Below, in pieces: positions 54,795 to 63,792 of a stretch of 64,000 nucleotides of DNA (its first letter is position 1; each line of letters starts with the position of its first letter). The DNA is from Streptomyces sp. NBC_01244. GTDB taxonomy: Bacteria > Actinomycetota > Actinomycetes > Streptomycetales > Streptomycetaceae. Position numbers and translations under genes: made by a program. The notes below the pieces were generated by a model. That model saw only the letters and a program-made list of their open reading frames with translations. It did not search any database and was not told the origin of the DNA. Where the stretch lies: positions 5,952,001-6,016,000 of the forward strand of contig NZ_CP108488.1 of the NCBI RefSeq assembly GCF_035987325.1, read 5' to 3'.

Positions 54795-56030
54795 ATGACC
54801 TCCTCGCTCGACGCCACGGCGTCAGCCGCCGCACGGGACCGTCCGTCCGCCCGCCCCGCGGTGCAGCTGCCGATCGCCCTCCAGGCCAACGCCCTACAGG
54901 CGCTGTGCCGCCAGGTCTTCGCCTTCCGCCTCGTGATGATCGCCCTCGCGACGCCGGTGGTGCTGAGCCGCACGGCGCCCGGCGCGCCGACGCACCTCGC
55001 GGGCGGCGCGGTCCTGCTCACCTTCCTGCTGTCCTACGTCCTGCTCCGCGACTGGGAGCGCTTCGGACCGCTGCTCCTGCGCCACCGCTGGCCCCTGGCG
55101 GTCGACTGGGCCTTCTTCGGCGGACTCCTGTTCCTGACGGCCACCCCCGGCTCCCCGCTCCTCCTCGCCTCGGTGTGCACTCCACTCCTCGCCGGGATCG
55201 TCTACGGCCGGCCCGGCGCGGCGGTCTACGCGGTGGTCCAGGCGGCCGTGGTGGCGGTGGTCGCCGAGGCCCTGACGCTGGCGGTGCTCTGCGTCCTGGC
55301 GGGCGCGGCCGGGGCCAGCCTGCGCGGCCTGCTCCTCCGCTTCGGGACGGCCGGCCAGGCCCTGCTGGAGACCCGAGCCCGCCAGGCGGTGGCGGAGGCG
55401 GTGCAGGCCGAACGGGACCACTTGTCCCGCGAGTTGCACGACTCCGTCGCGAAGACCCTGCACGGCCTCGCCCTGGCCGCCGACTCCCTGACCCGTACGT
55501 CTGACCCGGCGACCCTCCGCCGCCAGGCCGCCCTGGTGTCCGGGGCGGCCCGCCGCGCGGTGGCGGAGTCCCGGGACGTACTGGCCGACCTGCGGCGGGA
55601 CCTGGACGAGCCGGGGGTGTCCCTGGAATCGGAACTCCAGGCCCGGATAGCCCCCGGCGAGGCCGAGCTGCGCGTGACCGGCACCCTCCCGGTGGTGCCC
55701 GCCCCGGTGGCCCGGCACCTGCTGGCGGTGGCGGGGGAGGCCCTGGAGAACGCCCGGCGGCACTCGGGAGCCGCGCGAGTCACGGTCGAGGCGGCCGTAG
55801 CCGCGTCTGAGCTGGTGCTGGTGATCGAGGATGACGGCCGGGGCCTCCCGGGTGCCGTGGACCTCTCGACGCTGCACGGCGCGGGCCGCTTCGGCCTGAT
55901 CGGCATGACGGAACGCGCGGCCGCGATCGGCGCCCGCCTCCACATAGGGGCCCGCCCGGATCGGCAGCAGGGGACACAGGTCCGCCTGGCCCTTCCTCTG
56001 ACGGCCCTTGCCGCCGGGAGGGGTGCGTGA
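54795..56030 (+). CDS. Sensor histidine kinase (NarL-type partner)
   Basis: 411 residues: about six membrane helices (45-190), a HisKA_3 dimerisation helix with RELHDSVAKTLHGLAL near 215-230 (phospho-His in ELHDS) and an HATPase domain (ENARRHSGA, EDDGRGLPG, GLIGMTERA). The ATG lies 3 bases after tadC, inside the pilus locus. It forms a pair with the next gene. Confidence 0.9.
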   Translation: MTSSLDATASAAARDRPSARPAVQLPIALQANALQALCRQVFAFRLVMIALATPVVLSRTAPGAPTHLAGGAVLLTFLLSYVLLRDWERFGPLLLRHRWPLAVDWAFFGGLLFLTATPGSPLLLASVCTPLLAGIVYGRPGAAVYAVVQAAVVAVVAEALTLAVLCVLAGAAGASLRGLLLRFGTAGQALLETRARQAVAEAVQAERDHLSRELHDSVAKTLHGLALAADSLTRTSDPATLRRQAALVSGAARRAVAESRDVLADLRRDLDEPGVSLESELQARIAPGEAELRVTGTLPVVPAPVARHLLAVAGEALENARRHSGAARVTVEAAVAASELVLVIEDDGRGLPGAVDLSTLHGAGRFGLIGMTERAAAIGARLHIGARPDRQQGTQVRLALPLTALAAGRGA

Positions 56031-56716
56031 TGGCGCCGCTGCGCGTGCTCATCGCCGACGACAACCCGGTCGTACGGGCCGGCCTGGCGGCCCTCCTGGG
56101 CACCGCCGAGGACATCCAGGTGGCGGCAGAGGCGGCGGACGGGCGCGAGGCGCTCCACCTGACTCGGCTCCACACCCCGGATGTGGTCCTGCTGGACGTA
56201 CGGATGCCGGGCGTGGACGGCATCTCGGCGCTGCCGCACCTCGTGCAGCTCGCGCCGGTGCTGATGCTGACGTACAGCCAGGAGTCGGAGATCGTCCGGG
56301 AGACGCTGTTGCTGGGTGCGGGCGGCTACTTGGTGCACGGCGAATTCACGCCGGATCACCTCGTCGCAGCGGTCCGCGACGTCCGCGCCGGCCGGGCGCA
56401 TTTCAGCCCGACGGCGGCCAGCGCGGTGCTCGCAGAACTCCGGACCTCTTCGCATCCGCAACGAACTGTGGGACAGTCGACGGAGCGTCTTCCCAACCAT
56501 GCTGTGTTCGGGCTGAGTTCACGTGAGGAGGAGGTCATGGGTCTCATCGCTTCCGGCATGAGTAACCAGCAGATCGCAGCCAGTTGTTTTATCAGCGAGA
56601 AGACGGTCAAGAACCACATCAACCGGATCTTCGCGAAGCTCCAGACCGCTACGCGCAGCGAGGCGATAGCCCGTTGGCTGGGAACCGCCCGTCCGGGGGT
56701 GGCTGGCCATGGGTAG
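56027..56716 (+). CDS. LuxR/NarL-type response regulator
   Basis: About 229 residues: receiver domain with ADDN and phospho-Asp in VVLLDVRMPG, and a LuxR helix-turn-helix (LSSREEEVMGLIASGMSNQQIA, ISEKTVKNHINRIFAKL). GTG 56027 or ATG 56030; either overlaps the kinase stop. It probably controls the pilus genes, perhaps the flp gene directly downstream. Confidence 0.9.
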   Translation: MMAPLRVLIADDNPVVRAGLAALLGTAEDIQVAAEAADGREALHLTRLHTPDVVLLDVRMPGVDGISALPHLVQLAPVLMLTYSQESEIVRETLLLGAGGYLVHGEFTPDHLVAAVRDVRAGRAHFSPTAASAVLAELRTSSHPQRTVGQSTERLPNHAVFGLSSREEEVMGLIASGMSNQQIAASCFISEKTVKNHINRIFAKLQTATRSEAIARWLGTARPGVAGHG

Positions 56717-56826
56717 ACGGAGTGCGCAGTGGGTCCGTAATTGGGTCCCGGGACCCTTTGCAACTGCTGGTGCGTCGACGTACCGTCCGCGAACCGATAT
56801 CGGCGCCGGCTCTGGAGAGGACTCCC

Positions 56827-57027
56827 ATGCAGAACCTCAAGCTGCTCAAGGCGATCGTGGAGCGGAAGAACCGCGTGCGGCAGGGTGGGGACGAGGGGCA
56901 GACGGTCTTCGAGTACCTGGGGATCATCGTGATCATTGGGTTGATCATCACGGCGATCATTGCGTCTGGGTTGGCGGGCGACCTCGTGGGTGCCATCGAT
57001 GTGGCCTTGAAGAAGATCACGGGTTGA
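56827..57027 (+). CDS. flp: Flp-type pilin
   Basis: 66 residues with the class IVb pilin signature: a charged leader, then GQTVFEYLGIIVIIGLIITAII (Glu-Tyr pair in the motif) and a short C-terminus. It is the structural subunit of the Tad pilus. A promoter of its own in the 110-base gap is likely but was not identified. Confidence 0.9.
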   Translation: MQNLKLLKAIVERKNRVRQGGDEGQTVFEYLGIIVIIGLIITAIIASGLAGDLVGAIDVALKKITG

Positions 57028-57641
57028 TGACCGGCCCTGGCTCGCGTGACCGGGGCCAGGTCCTCCCTTTCTATGTCGCGATGATGGCCTGCCTGCTCTT
57101 CGCCGCGTTGGCCTTCGTCGTCGTCGGTATGGCGGGGGCCACGCGCAGCGATGCGCAGGGTGCCGCCGATGCGGCGGCGCTCGCCGCTGCCCGGGAGGCC
57201 AGGGACAACCTGCTCGTGGGCATGGATCTCCTCACGCTCACACCCGCTGACTGGGAAGACATTCTTGACGGTGATCGGCTGAACCTGAACGGGGCTTGCG
57301 CGAAGGCGAGCGATTTTGCCGCCTCGAACGGTGCCACTGCGGAATGCAGCCCTGGCGTTTTGAGGTTCACCGTCACCACGGAGACTCGCCAGGCGATCGG
57401 GGACACGGTTATCCCCGAAACCGAGAACATGAAGGGCCATGCCGCGGCGACTGCCGTGATCGAGCCTCGGTGCACCCTGCAGCCGGGGCCGACCCCCACA
57501 GCGACGCCGTCGCCCAGCGCGACACCCGGTCCGGTCGTCATCGACTGCAGGGGCCGAGGTGAGGTCAAAGTGAACCCCTCAACTCCAGGTTCATTGACCA
57601 AGCTGGCGAGGCAGCTCTTCAATGTGCGACTGATCAACTGA
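57027..57641 (+). CDS. TadG-like pilus assembly protein
   Basis: 204 residues with GQVLPFYVAMMACLLFAALAF near 10-30, the start of a TadG/pilus-assembly Flp protein, and ADAAALAAAREA following. The outside part has four cysteines and a Pro/Thr linker. Its ATG overlaps the pilin stop by 1 base (TGATG). Confidence 0.82.
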   Translation: MTGPGSRDRGQVLPFYVAMMACLLFAALAFVVVGMAGATRSDAQGAADAAALAAAREARDNLLVGMDLLTLTPADWEDILDGDRLNLNGACAKASDFAASNGATAECSPGVLRFTVTTETRQAIGDTVIPETENMKGHAAATAVIEPRCTLQPGPTPTATPSPSATPGPVVIDCRGRGEVKVNPSTPGSLTKLARQLFNVRLIN

Positions 57642-57672
57642 CAACGACCCGACGGACAAGGAAGCGGAGCAC

Positions 57673-58260
57673 ATGGGCATTCGGCAGAAGGTGAAGGTCC
57701 GCGGGGGAGCGGCCGTTGCGGTTGCGGCGGTCTTGGCCCTCGCGTTGGCCGGGTGCGGCGGAGATGGCGGGAAGACGAAGGAGCCGACGAAGTCCGAGGC
57801 TCCCCAGAGCCAGGGGAGTAGTCCTCAGCAGCCCGCGCCCACCGCGAGCAAGGACTCGGGTCCTCTCGAAGTAATTGCTAAGGCGCAAGGTCCTTCCAGT
57901 CTTGTACTGGAGATCAATTCGGCTGTTCGTGACCAAGACGGGTATGTCACCGTCAGCGGTCAGATCAAGAACACAGGTTCCGAGCCGTTCGGCAAACTTG
58001 GGGCTCTGCGCGGCGAAGAGAGGACGGCCAGTCCTGGATCCGTTGCTGGCGCAAGCTTGGTCGACGCTGTTGGTAAGAAGCGCTACCTCGTGCTGCGTGA
58101 CACAGAGGGGCGGTGTGCATGCACTACCGGTCTCGCGTCCATCTCGGGCGGGGAGAGCATTGCCTTCTTCGCGCAGTTCCCCTCACCACCGGCCACCACA
58201 ACCGAGGTCGTGTTCGGTCTGCCGACCTTTGCCGCGGCCGCCATCAAAATCTCCGGGTGA
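57673..58260 (+). CDS. Lipoprotein of the Tad locus
   Basis: 195 residues: lipobox LALAGC (Cys near 27), a Ser/Pro/Gln-rich linker to about 60, then a beta-rich domain with RCACTTG near 148. No known domain. It lies between the TadG-like and OmpA-like genes and is likely a cell-surface part of the pilus system. GC content is slightly lower than its neighbours. Confidence 0.8.
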   Translation: MGIRQKVKVRGGAAVAVAAVLALALAGCGGDGGKTKEPTKSEAPQSQGSSPQQPAPTASKDSGPLEVIAKAQGPSSLVLEINSAVRDQDGYVTVSGQIKNTGSEPFGKLGALRGEERTASPGSVAGASLVDAVGKKRYLVLRDTEGRCACTTGLASISGGESIAFFAQFPSPPATTTEVVFGLPTFAAAAIKISG

Positions 58261-58264
58261 CCCC

Positions 58265-58900
58265 ATGACCAAACGCCATCGCACCACAGCTGCCACAGCC
58301 GTTGCTGGCCTCGTCATCGCCGGGGCCCATTTCGTCGGCGCGACCAGTGCCTACGCGGACGATGTCACGCCGTCTGTGCCCCCGGGCACCGAACCTTCGG
58401 CCTCTGCTCCTCCGCCCATCAGGCCCGACTCCCCGGGGCTGAAACTTCCGCAGGGCGGCATCCTCGCACCCTCCAAGGTGCTGGACATGGTCGAGGTAGT
58501 CGAGGACATCGGGGGCGAGGAACGGCGCCAGGAGACGAACCAGACCGTCATGATGGCGCTGCAGTCCGAGGTGATGTTCCCCGAGGACAGTGCCATCTTC
58601 AACGCTCAGGCCGCCGCCCGTATCCAGGCCATCGCGCAGGAGATCAACACCCAGAAGGCCACCACCGTCCGGGTCTTCGGCTTCACCGACGACCAGGGCA
58701 GCTACGAGCACGGCAAGGAACTCTCCAAGAAGCGCGCCGACGCGGTCCAGGCCGAGCTGGCGAAGACGGTGACCAATCCCGGCATCACCTTCGACGTACG
58801 CGGCTACAGCGAGGACTACCCGATCGCTGACAACGGCACCGAGGAAGGCCGCAAGAAGAACCGTCGCGTGGAGATCACCTTCCCGCGCAGCGTCAAGTAG
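58265..58900 (+). CDS. OmpA-family domain protein
   Basis: 211 residues: signal peptide (to about 32), Pro-rich linker, and an OmpA-like domain (about 95-208: VMFPEDSAIFNAQAAARIQAI, VRVFGFTDDQGSYEHGKELSKKRADAV, KKNRRVEITF). OmpA domains bind peptidoglycan, so it may anchor the pilus to the wall. The ATG is 4 bases after the lipoprotein stop. Confidence 0.87.
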   Translation: MTKRHRTTAATAVAGLVIAGAHFVGATSAYADDVTPSVPPGTEPSASAPPPIRPDSPGLKLPQGGILAPSKVLDMVEVVEDIGGEERRQETNQTVMMALQSEVMFPEDSAIFNAQAAARIQAIAQEINTQKATTVRVFGFTDDQGSYEHGKELSKKRADAVQAELAKTVTNPGITFDVRGYSEDYPIADNGTEEGRKKNRRVEITFPRSVK

Positions 58901-58912
58901 AGCCGAACCGTT

Positions 58913-58936
58913 CCGCCCCCGCTCCGGCGGGGGCGG
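58913..58936. terminator. Bidirectional hairpin terminator at the end of the Tad locus
   Basis: CCGCCCCCG and CGGGGGCGG with a 6-base loop between convergent genes. Confidence 0.75.
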
Positions 58937-58938
58937 GG

Positions 58939-59136
58939 TCAGTCCGTCAGCAGGTGGTCGGCCTTGCCGGCCTTGATGTCCCGGATGAGCTGGTGCAGGG
59001 CCTCGCGGGTGTCCGTGAGGTAGGTGTGCTCCTGTCCGGACAGGGCTATGTAGCTGTTGCCGTCCCCGTCCACGCCGATCCGGTAGCAGGAGTTCCCCTC
59101 GCCGCAGAAGGGATCCTCCCAGGTCACGTCGGTCAC
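58939..59136 (-). CDS. DUF397 (BldB-like) small protein
   Basis: 65 residues, starting MTDVTWEDPFCGEGNSCYRIG, matching DUF397 proteins that in Streptomyces accompany WhiJ-like regulators and modulate development. GTG 59136 has AGAGGGGA upstream. It lies 11 bases after the regulator gene on the same strand. Confidence 0.85.
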   Translation of the reverse strand: MTDVTWEDPFCGEGNSCYRIGVDGDGNSYIALSGQEHTYLTDTREALHQLIRDIKAGKADHLLTD

Positions 59137-59147
59137 GGTGTCCCCTC

Positions 59148-59999
59148 TCACAGTTCGCTCGCGATGGCGCGGATGAACTCCCGGGAGGGCCCCGGGGGTA
59201 GCGCCAGCCGCTCCATCAGCTCGAAATGACCTCGGTACTTCGCGAGTTGGGTCTCGGCGTGGAGGAAATCGGGCCCGTGTGAGTTGTCGATCTGCACAGT
59301 GTCGAGCTGCGCCGTGGGCCCCTCCGCGTAGAGCACCGTTTGTCCCGCTCCAGGAAAGCCGCCCGCCTCGAACGGGAGGACTAGCAAGGTCACATTGTCC
59401 TGTTGGGAGCGCTGGATCAAGTGGTTCAGCTGTGCCCGCAGGACGTCCGCACTGCCGAACCGCATCCGTAGTGCGGCCTCGTGCACGACGGCCACGAACG
59501 CGGGAGCGTTCTCGCCGTCCAGGACCTTCTGGCGCTCGATGCGCAGTGCCAGCCGCAATGCGACCTCGTGCTCGGGGAGTGCGGGGATGACCATGCGGAA
59601 CACGGCGAGGGCGTGATCCGAGGTCTGCAGCAGCCCCGGCATGTGGAGCGGGTAGGCAACCCGCATGCGGATGCTCCGGGACTCCAGCTCGGCGATGTCC
59701 ATGAAGCCTTGAGGTACTTGACCCCTGTAGCGGTCCCACCATCGAGGGCCGGCGGGCAGGGCCATGTCCGTCAGTCCGGCGATGTATCGCTCGTCGTCCA
59801 CCTGGCAGTTGGCTGCCAGGGTGCGGAGCCGTTCCGTCGAGATGGCGCGCGTGCCCGACTCCATCGCGGAGATCGCGCCCCGGTCCACGGCCAGGAGGCT
59901 CGCCGCGAACTCGGCCGACATCCCTGCTGACGTGCGCATTCGGCGCAGTTCGTAACCCAGTCGCTTCTGGCGCTCGGTGGGAGTTGTCCTCGCGGTCAT
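59148..59999 (-). CDS. WhiJ-like XRE regulator with DUF5753
   Basis: 283 residues: XRE helix-turn-helix (about 13-70; SAEFAASLLAVDRGAISAMESG) and a DUF5753 domain (MPGLLQTSDHALAV, LLVLPFEAGGFPG). WhiJ-type proteins pair with DUF397 proteins and often with an ATPase-like protein; all three are here. ATG start. Confidence 0.9.
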   Translation of the reverse strand: MTARTTPTERQKRLGYELRRMRTSAGMSAEFAASLLAVDRGAISAMESGTRAISTERLRTLAANCQVDDERYIAGLTDMALPAGPRWWDRYRGQVPQGFMDIAELESRSIRMRVAYPLHMPGLLQTSDHALAVFRMVIPALPEHEVALRLALRIERQKVLDGENAPAFVAVVHEAALRMRFGSADVLRAQLNHLIQRSQQDNVTLLVLPFEAGGFPGAGQTVLYAEGPTAQLDTVQIDNSHGPDFLHAETQLAKYRGHFELMERLALPPGPSREFIRAIASEL

Positions 60000-60215
60000 G
60001 GGGTGCAGTCTTACGCGTCGCCAGCCCCTCGTGCACGAACGGCTGACTTCTGCCGTGCAGCGGGCCAAAAAAGGCCCGTGCGCGCTACATTCGGTAATGC
60101 ACCGCTCACGCAAGGGAGTTGGAAGTGCATCGCCGCAGCATGCCTCGGCCTCGGCGACGAGCCACTGCCCCCACCAAACGCGAGAGCAACCACCGCTCAC
60201 GACAGGGAGTCCGTC

Positions 60216-60716
60216 ATGCTCAGCCCCTTCATGCCCGCCAGCCCCGGCTGCTTCGACGCTTGTCCGCCGAGCGACGAGCCGCCGTCTCCCGACGGGCTGT
60301 CGTGCAGCCTGACCGTGCCCGGGGAGCCGTACAGCGCGCAGATCGCGCGCAGCACCGTACGGTCCGTGCTCCACGCCCACCGCCTCGACCGTGTCGTACC
60401 CGCCGCCGTGCAAGTCGTCGGCGAACTCATTGCCGCGGCCTGGTACTTGGACCCGGGCCGGAGCCTCTACCTCGCCCTCCGTCACCGCGAGGGGGCGCTG
60501 CGCCTCACCGTGTACGACGGGCACCCGCCCCACGCCCACCCCCGCCTCGCCGCCCACTGCGAGGCCCGCCGCCGGGCCGCCCTGCGGGTCATGGCCGCCG
60601 TCGTGCGGGACTGCGGCGGGGCCTGGGGGTTCGGGGAGTCGCGGGAGCCCGGCGGCGGGACGCGGACCTGGGCGAGTCTGCCGGTCGCGGGGGCCGCCGG
60701 GTACCTCACCTCCTGA
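60216..60716 (+). CDS. HATPase-like partner of the WhiJ-type regulator
   Basis: 166-residue protein of the anti-sigma-factor-like ATPase group by layout (VPGEPYSAQIARSTVR start, then ELIAAAW). The N-box residue Asn normally in ELVTNA is Ala, while the VYDGHP Asp is kept; it may not bind ATP. Divergent from the WhiJ-like gene, forming the usual trio. The ATG follows AGGGAG. Confidence 0.72.
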   Translation: MLSPFMPASPGCFDACPPSDEPPSPDGLSCSLTVPGEPYSAQIARSTVRSVLHAHRLDRVVPAAVQVVGELIAAAWYLDPGRSLYLALRHREGALRLTVYDGHPPHAHPRLAAHCEARRRAALRVMAAVVRDCGGAWGFGESREPGGGTRTWASLPVAGAAGYLTS

Positions 60717-60802
60717 CGGGCGCGGTCGTGCCCCAACTGCCCGGGGTGAGGTGAGTAGGCGTACTCATGTGGCCCGTGAACCGGTCGCAGCATGATGCGG
60801 GC

Positions 60803-61576
60803 ATGCGATCACTTTCCCTTCCGAAGCCCCTGCTGCTGGCCGTACTCGGCTGCGTGCTGCTGTCCGGCTGCGGTACCCGGAACGCCACCACCGATCAGGC
60901 CCTCGCGGGCAGCGGCGCCCTGCCGGCGAGCGCGCAGGACGCCGCGCCGAGCGAGGAGGAGTTTCTGCGGTTCCTGGAGCTGATGAGCACCATGCCGTCG
61001 AGTTGCGATCAGGAGGTTGCGGACGAGAAGGGCGTCTCGGTCGAGGAGTTCCGGGCCGCGCGGGTCCCGCGCGAGCCCGAGCGGCCGCCGGGCCCGCTGG
61101 GTGTTCCGGGGCCGGAGTACGCGCCGGGCGGGACGCCGCCGGAGCCTCCGCGCGCCGACACCGGCATACCGGTCCCCCTGCCGGATGCTCCCGCACCGCC
61201 GGAGCCGGACCCCGACTTCACCGCGCCCGACCCGAAGGAGGAGGTGGCTCTGAGCGCTGCGGAGGAGTGCTTCGGCGCAGACCACGTACGGCGTGTGAGC
61301 GAGGCCTTCAGGAACACGAAGACGGCCGGCTACCAGGCGATGCGGAAGAAGCTGACGGACCTCGGCTACCCGGCCGCGTACATCCACCGGATGCCGGACC
61401 ACGCGGGCGCGCCCCGGGCAAGGGTCGACCTGCGCTTGATGGGAAGCCGGCTGGCCCTGGAGGTCACGGGAACCAGCGGCGGCGTGAGCGTCGAAGCGTT
61501 CGGGGCCACGGAGGAAGAGGGTGTCAGCGTGGCCGATGTGAGGCGGAAGCCGAAGCGGGGCGCGGCTGCGTCCTGA
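60803..61576 (+). CDS. Lipoprotein, function unknown
   Basis: 257 residues: lipobox VLLSGC (Cys near 21), a helical part, a Pro/Asp/Glu-rich linker (about 90-150) and a C-terminal domain with AYIHRMPD and a repeated Val/Gly pattern. One further cysteine pair (CDQEV and ECFG). No family recognised. Confidence 0.8.
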   Translation: MRSLSLPKPLLLAVLGCVLLSGCGTRNATTDQALAGSGALPASAQDAAPSEEEFLRFLELMSTMPSSCDQEVADEKGVSVEEFRAARVPREPERPPGPLGVPGPEYAPGGTPPEPPRADTGIPVPLPDAPAPPEPDPDFTAPDPKEEVALSAAEECFGADHVRRVSEAFRNTKTAGYQAMRKKLTDLGYPAAYIHRMPDHAGAPRARVDLRLMGSRLALEVTGTSGGVSVEAFGATEEEGVSVADVRRKPKRGAAAS

Positions 61577-61581
61577 CCGGT

Positions 61582-61977
61582 TCAGCCTGCGGTGTCCGGC
61601 TGCGGGGGCTCGGTGAAAGCCGCCCGCCACTCCGGGCGGGTGTCGGCGCCGAGGCTCGTCCAGTACTCCGTCCCGCGGACGATCCGTCCGTCGCGGACGG
61701 TCCAGAACGACGCCGCACGGAATACCCCGAGGCTTTCGTGCGGGACCTCCACCTCGGAGACGACCTCATCGCCGGCGGCGACGATCCGCAGCACACGGAT
61801 CACCCAGCCCTCCGGATACTCACGGTTCACCGCGACGTAGTTCTTGCCGCCCACGATGCGTTCACCGCTGACCGGCCACTCGACGACCGCGTCCGGCGCG
61901 ACCAGCAGGGCGACGCCGTCCCAGTCCCGTGCCTGGATCCGGTCCCACAGTGCCTCTACGACTCTCGACGGCTCCAT
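61582..61977 (-). CDS. SnoaL-like (NTF2 fold) protein
   Basis: 131 residues with the NTF2-like pattern: VVEALWDRIQARDWDGV at the start and a conserved VRDGRIVRGTEYW near 95. The family covers isomerases, hydrolases and non-enzymes; no catalytic pair is obvious. It converges with the upstream lipoprotein. Confidence 0.85.
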   Translation of the reverse strand: MEPSRVVEALWDRIQARDWDGVALLVAPDAVVEWPVSGERIVGGKNYVAVNREYPEGWVIRVLRIVAAGDEVVSEVEVPHESLGVFRAASFWTVRDGRIVRGTEYWTSLGADTRPEWRAAFTEPPQPDTAG

Positions 61978-62045
61978 GCGCCACACCCTGCCAGACGCAC
62001 CCGCCGACGGACGGGCGTCCCGGGAATCTCCCCGCCCGGCGGCCG

Positions 62046-63200
<1,155 letters not shown>

Positions 63201-63201
63201 G

Positions 63202-63615
63202 TCAGTGGCACTCGGGGACGGTGGGCGGCGCCGCCAGGAACGGGCGCAGCTCCAGCCACTCGTGGATGGGCTTGCCGCCCGCCCCGGGGGCCGCCGACAG
63301 CTCACCGGCCAGCTCGACGGCGCGCTCGTAGCTGTCGACGTCGATCACCATCCACCCGGCGATCAGGTCCTTCGTCTCGGCGAAGGGGCCGTCGGTGACC
63401 GGCGGCCGGCCCTCGCCGTCGTAGCGGACCCAGGTCCCCTCGGGGGCGAGGGCCTGACCGTCGACGAACTCGCCGCTGCCCTCCAGCCGGTCCGCGAAGT
63501 CGCGCATGTACTGGATGTGGGCCGTGATCTCCTCCGGCGCCCACTCGCTCATGGGGACGTCGTTGGCGGCAGCCGGGGCGCCGCGGTAGTGCTTGAGAAG
63601 CAGGTACTTGGCCAT
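63202..63615 (-). CDS. YCII/DGPF domain protein
   Basis: 137 residues, with the YCII domain and the diagnostic TDGPF motif near residue 74. First gene of the ECF42 operon; DGPF proteins are the standard target and partner of ECF42. The ATG has a purine-rich GAGGAGA upstream. Confidence 0.92.
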   Translation of the reverse strand: MAKYLLLKHYRGAPAAANDVPMSEWAPEEITAHIQYMRDFADRLEGSGEFVDGQALAPEGTWVRYDGEGRPPVTDGPFAETKDLIAGWMVIDVDSYERAVELAGELSAAPGAGGKPIHEWLELRPFLAAPPTVPECH

Positions 63616-63665
63616 GACGGTCTCCTCGGTGCGGTGCGGCCCATTCTGGCCGCTCTCACGGAGGA

Positions 63666-63692
63666 GACGGAGCCCGGCACGGGTTCTCGACA
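63666..63692 (-). promoter_or_regulatory. ECF42-type promoter
   Basis: On the minus strand TGTCGA (63687-63692) and CGTC (63666-63669) lie 17 bases apart, matching the reported ECF42 -35 (TGTCGA) and -10 (CGA/TC). It is 50 bases upstream of the DGPF start, which points to autoregulation. Confidence 0.7.
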
Positions 63693-63728
63693 TCACCGCC
63701 GAAGTTTTTTCCACGGGATGCCGAGGAG

Positions 63729-63759
63729 CCGGACCGGGCGGATGTACCGCCCGGTCCGG
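63729..63759. terminator. Hairpin terminator
   Basis: CCGGACCGGGCGG and its exact complement with a 5-base loop, downstream of the Trp/Gly repeat gene. Confidence 0.75.
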
Positions 63760-63765
63760 AGTGTG

Positions 63766-63792
63766 GATCCAGCCTTCCGGCCCGGCTGGATC
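63766..63792 (-). terminator. Second hairpin at the stop of the Trp/Gly gene
   Basis: GATCCAGCC and GGCTGGATC with a 9-base loop, overlapping the stop codon. Confidence 0.5.
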
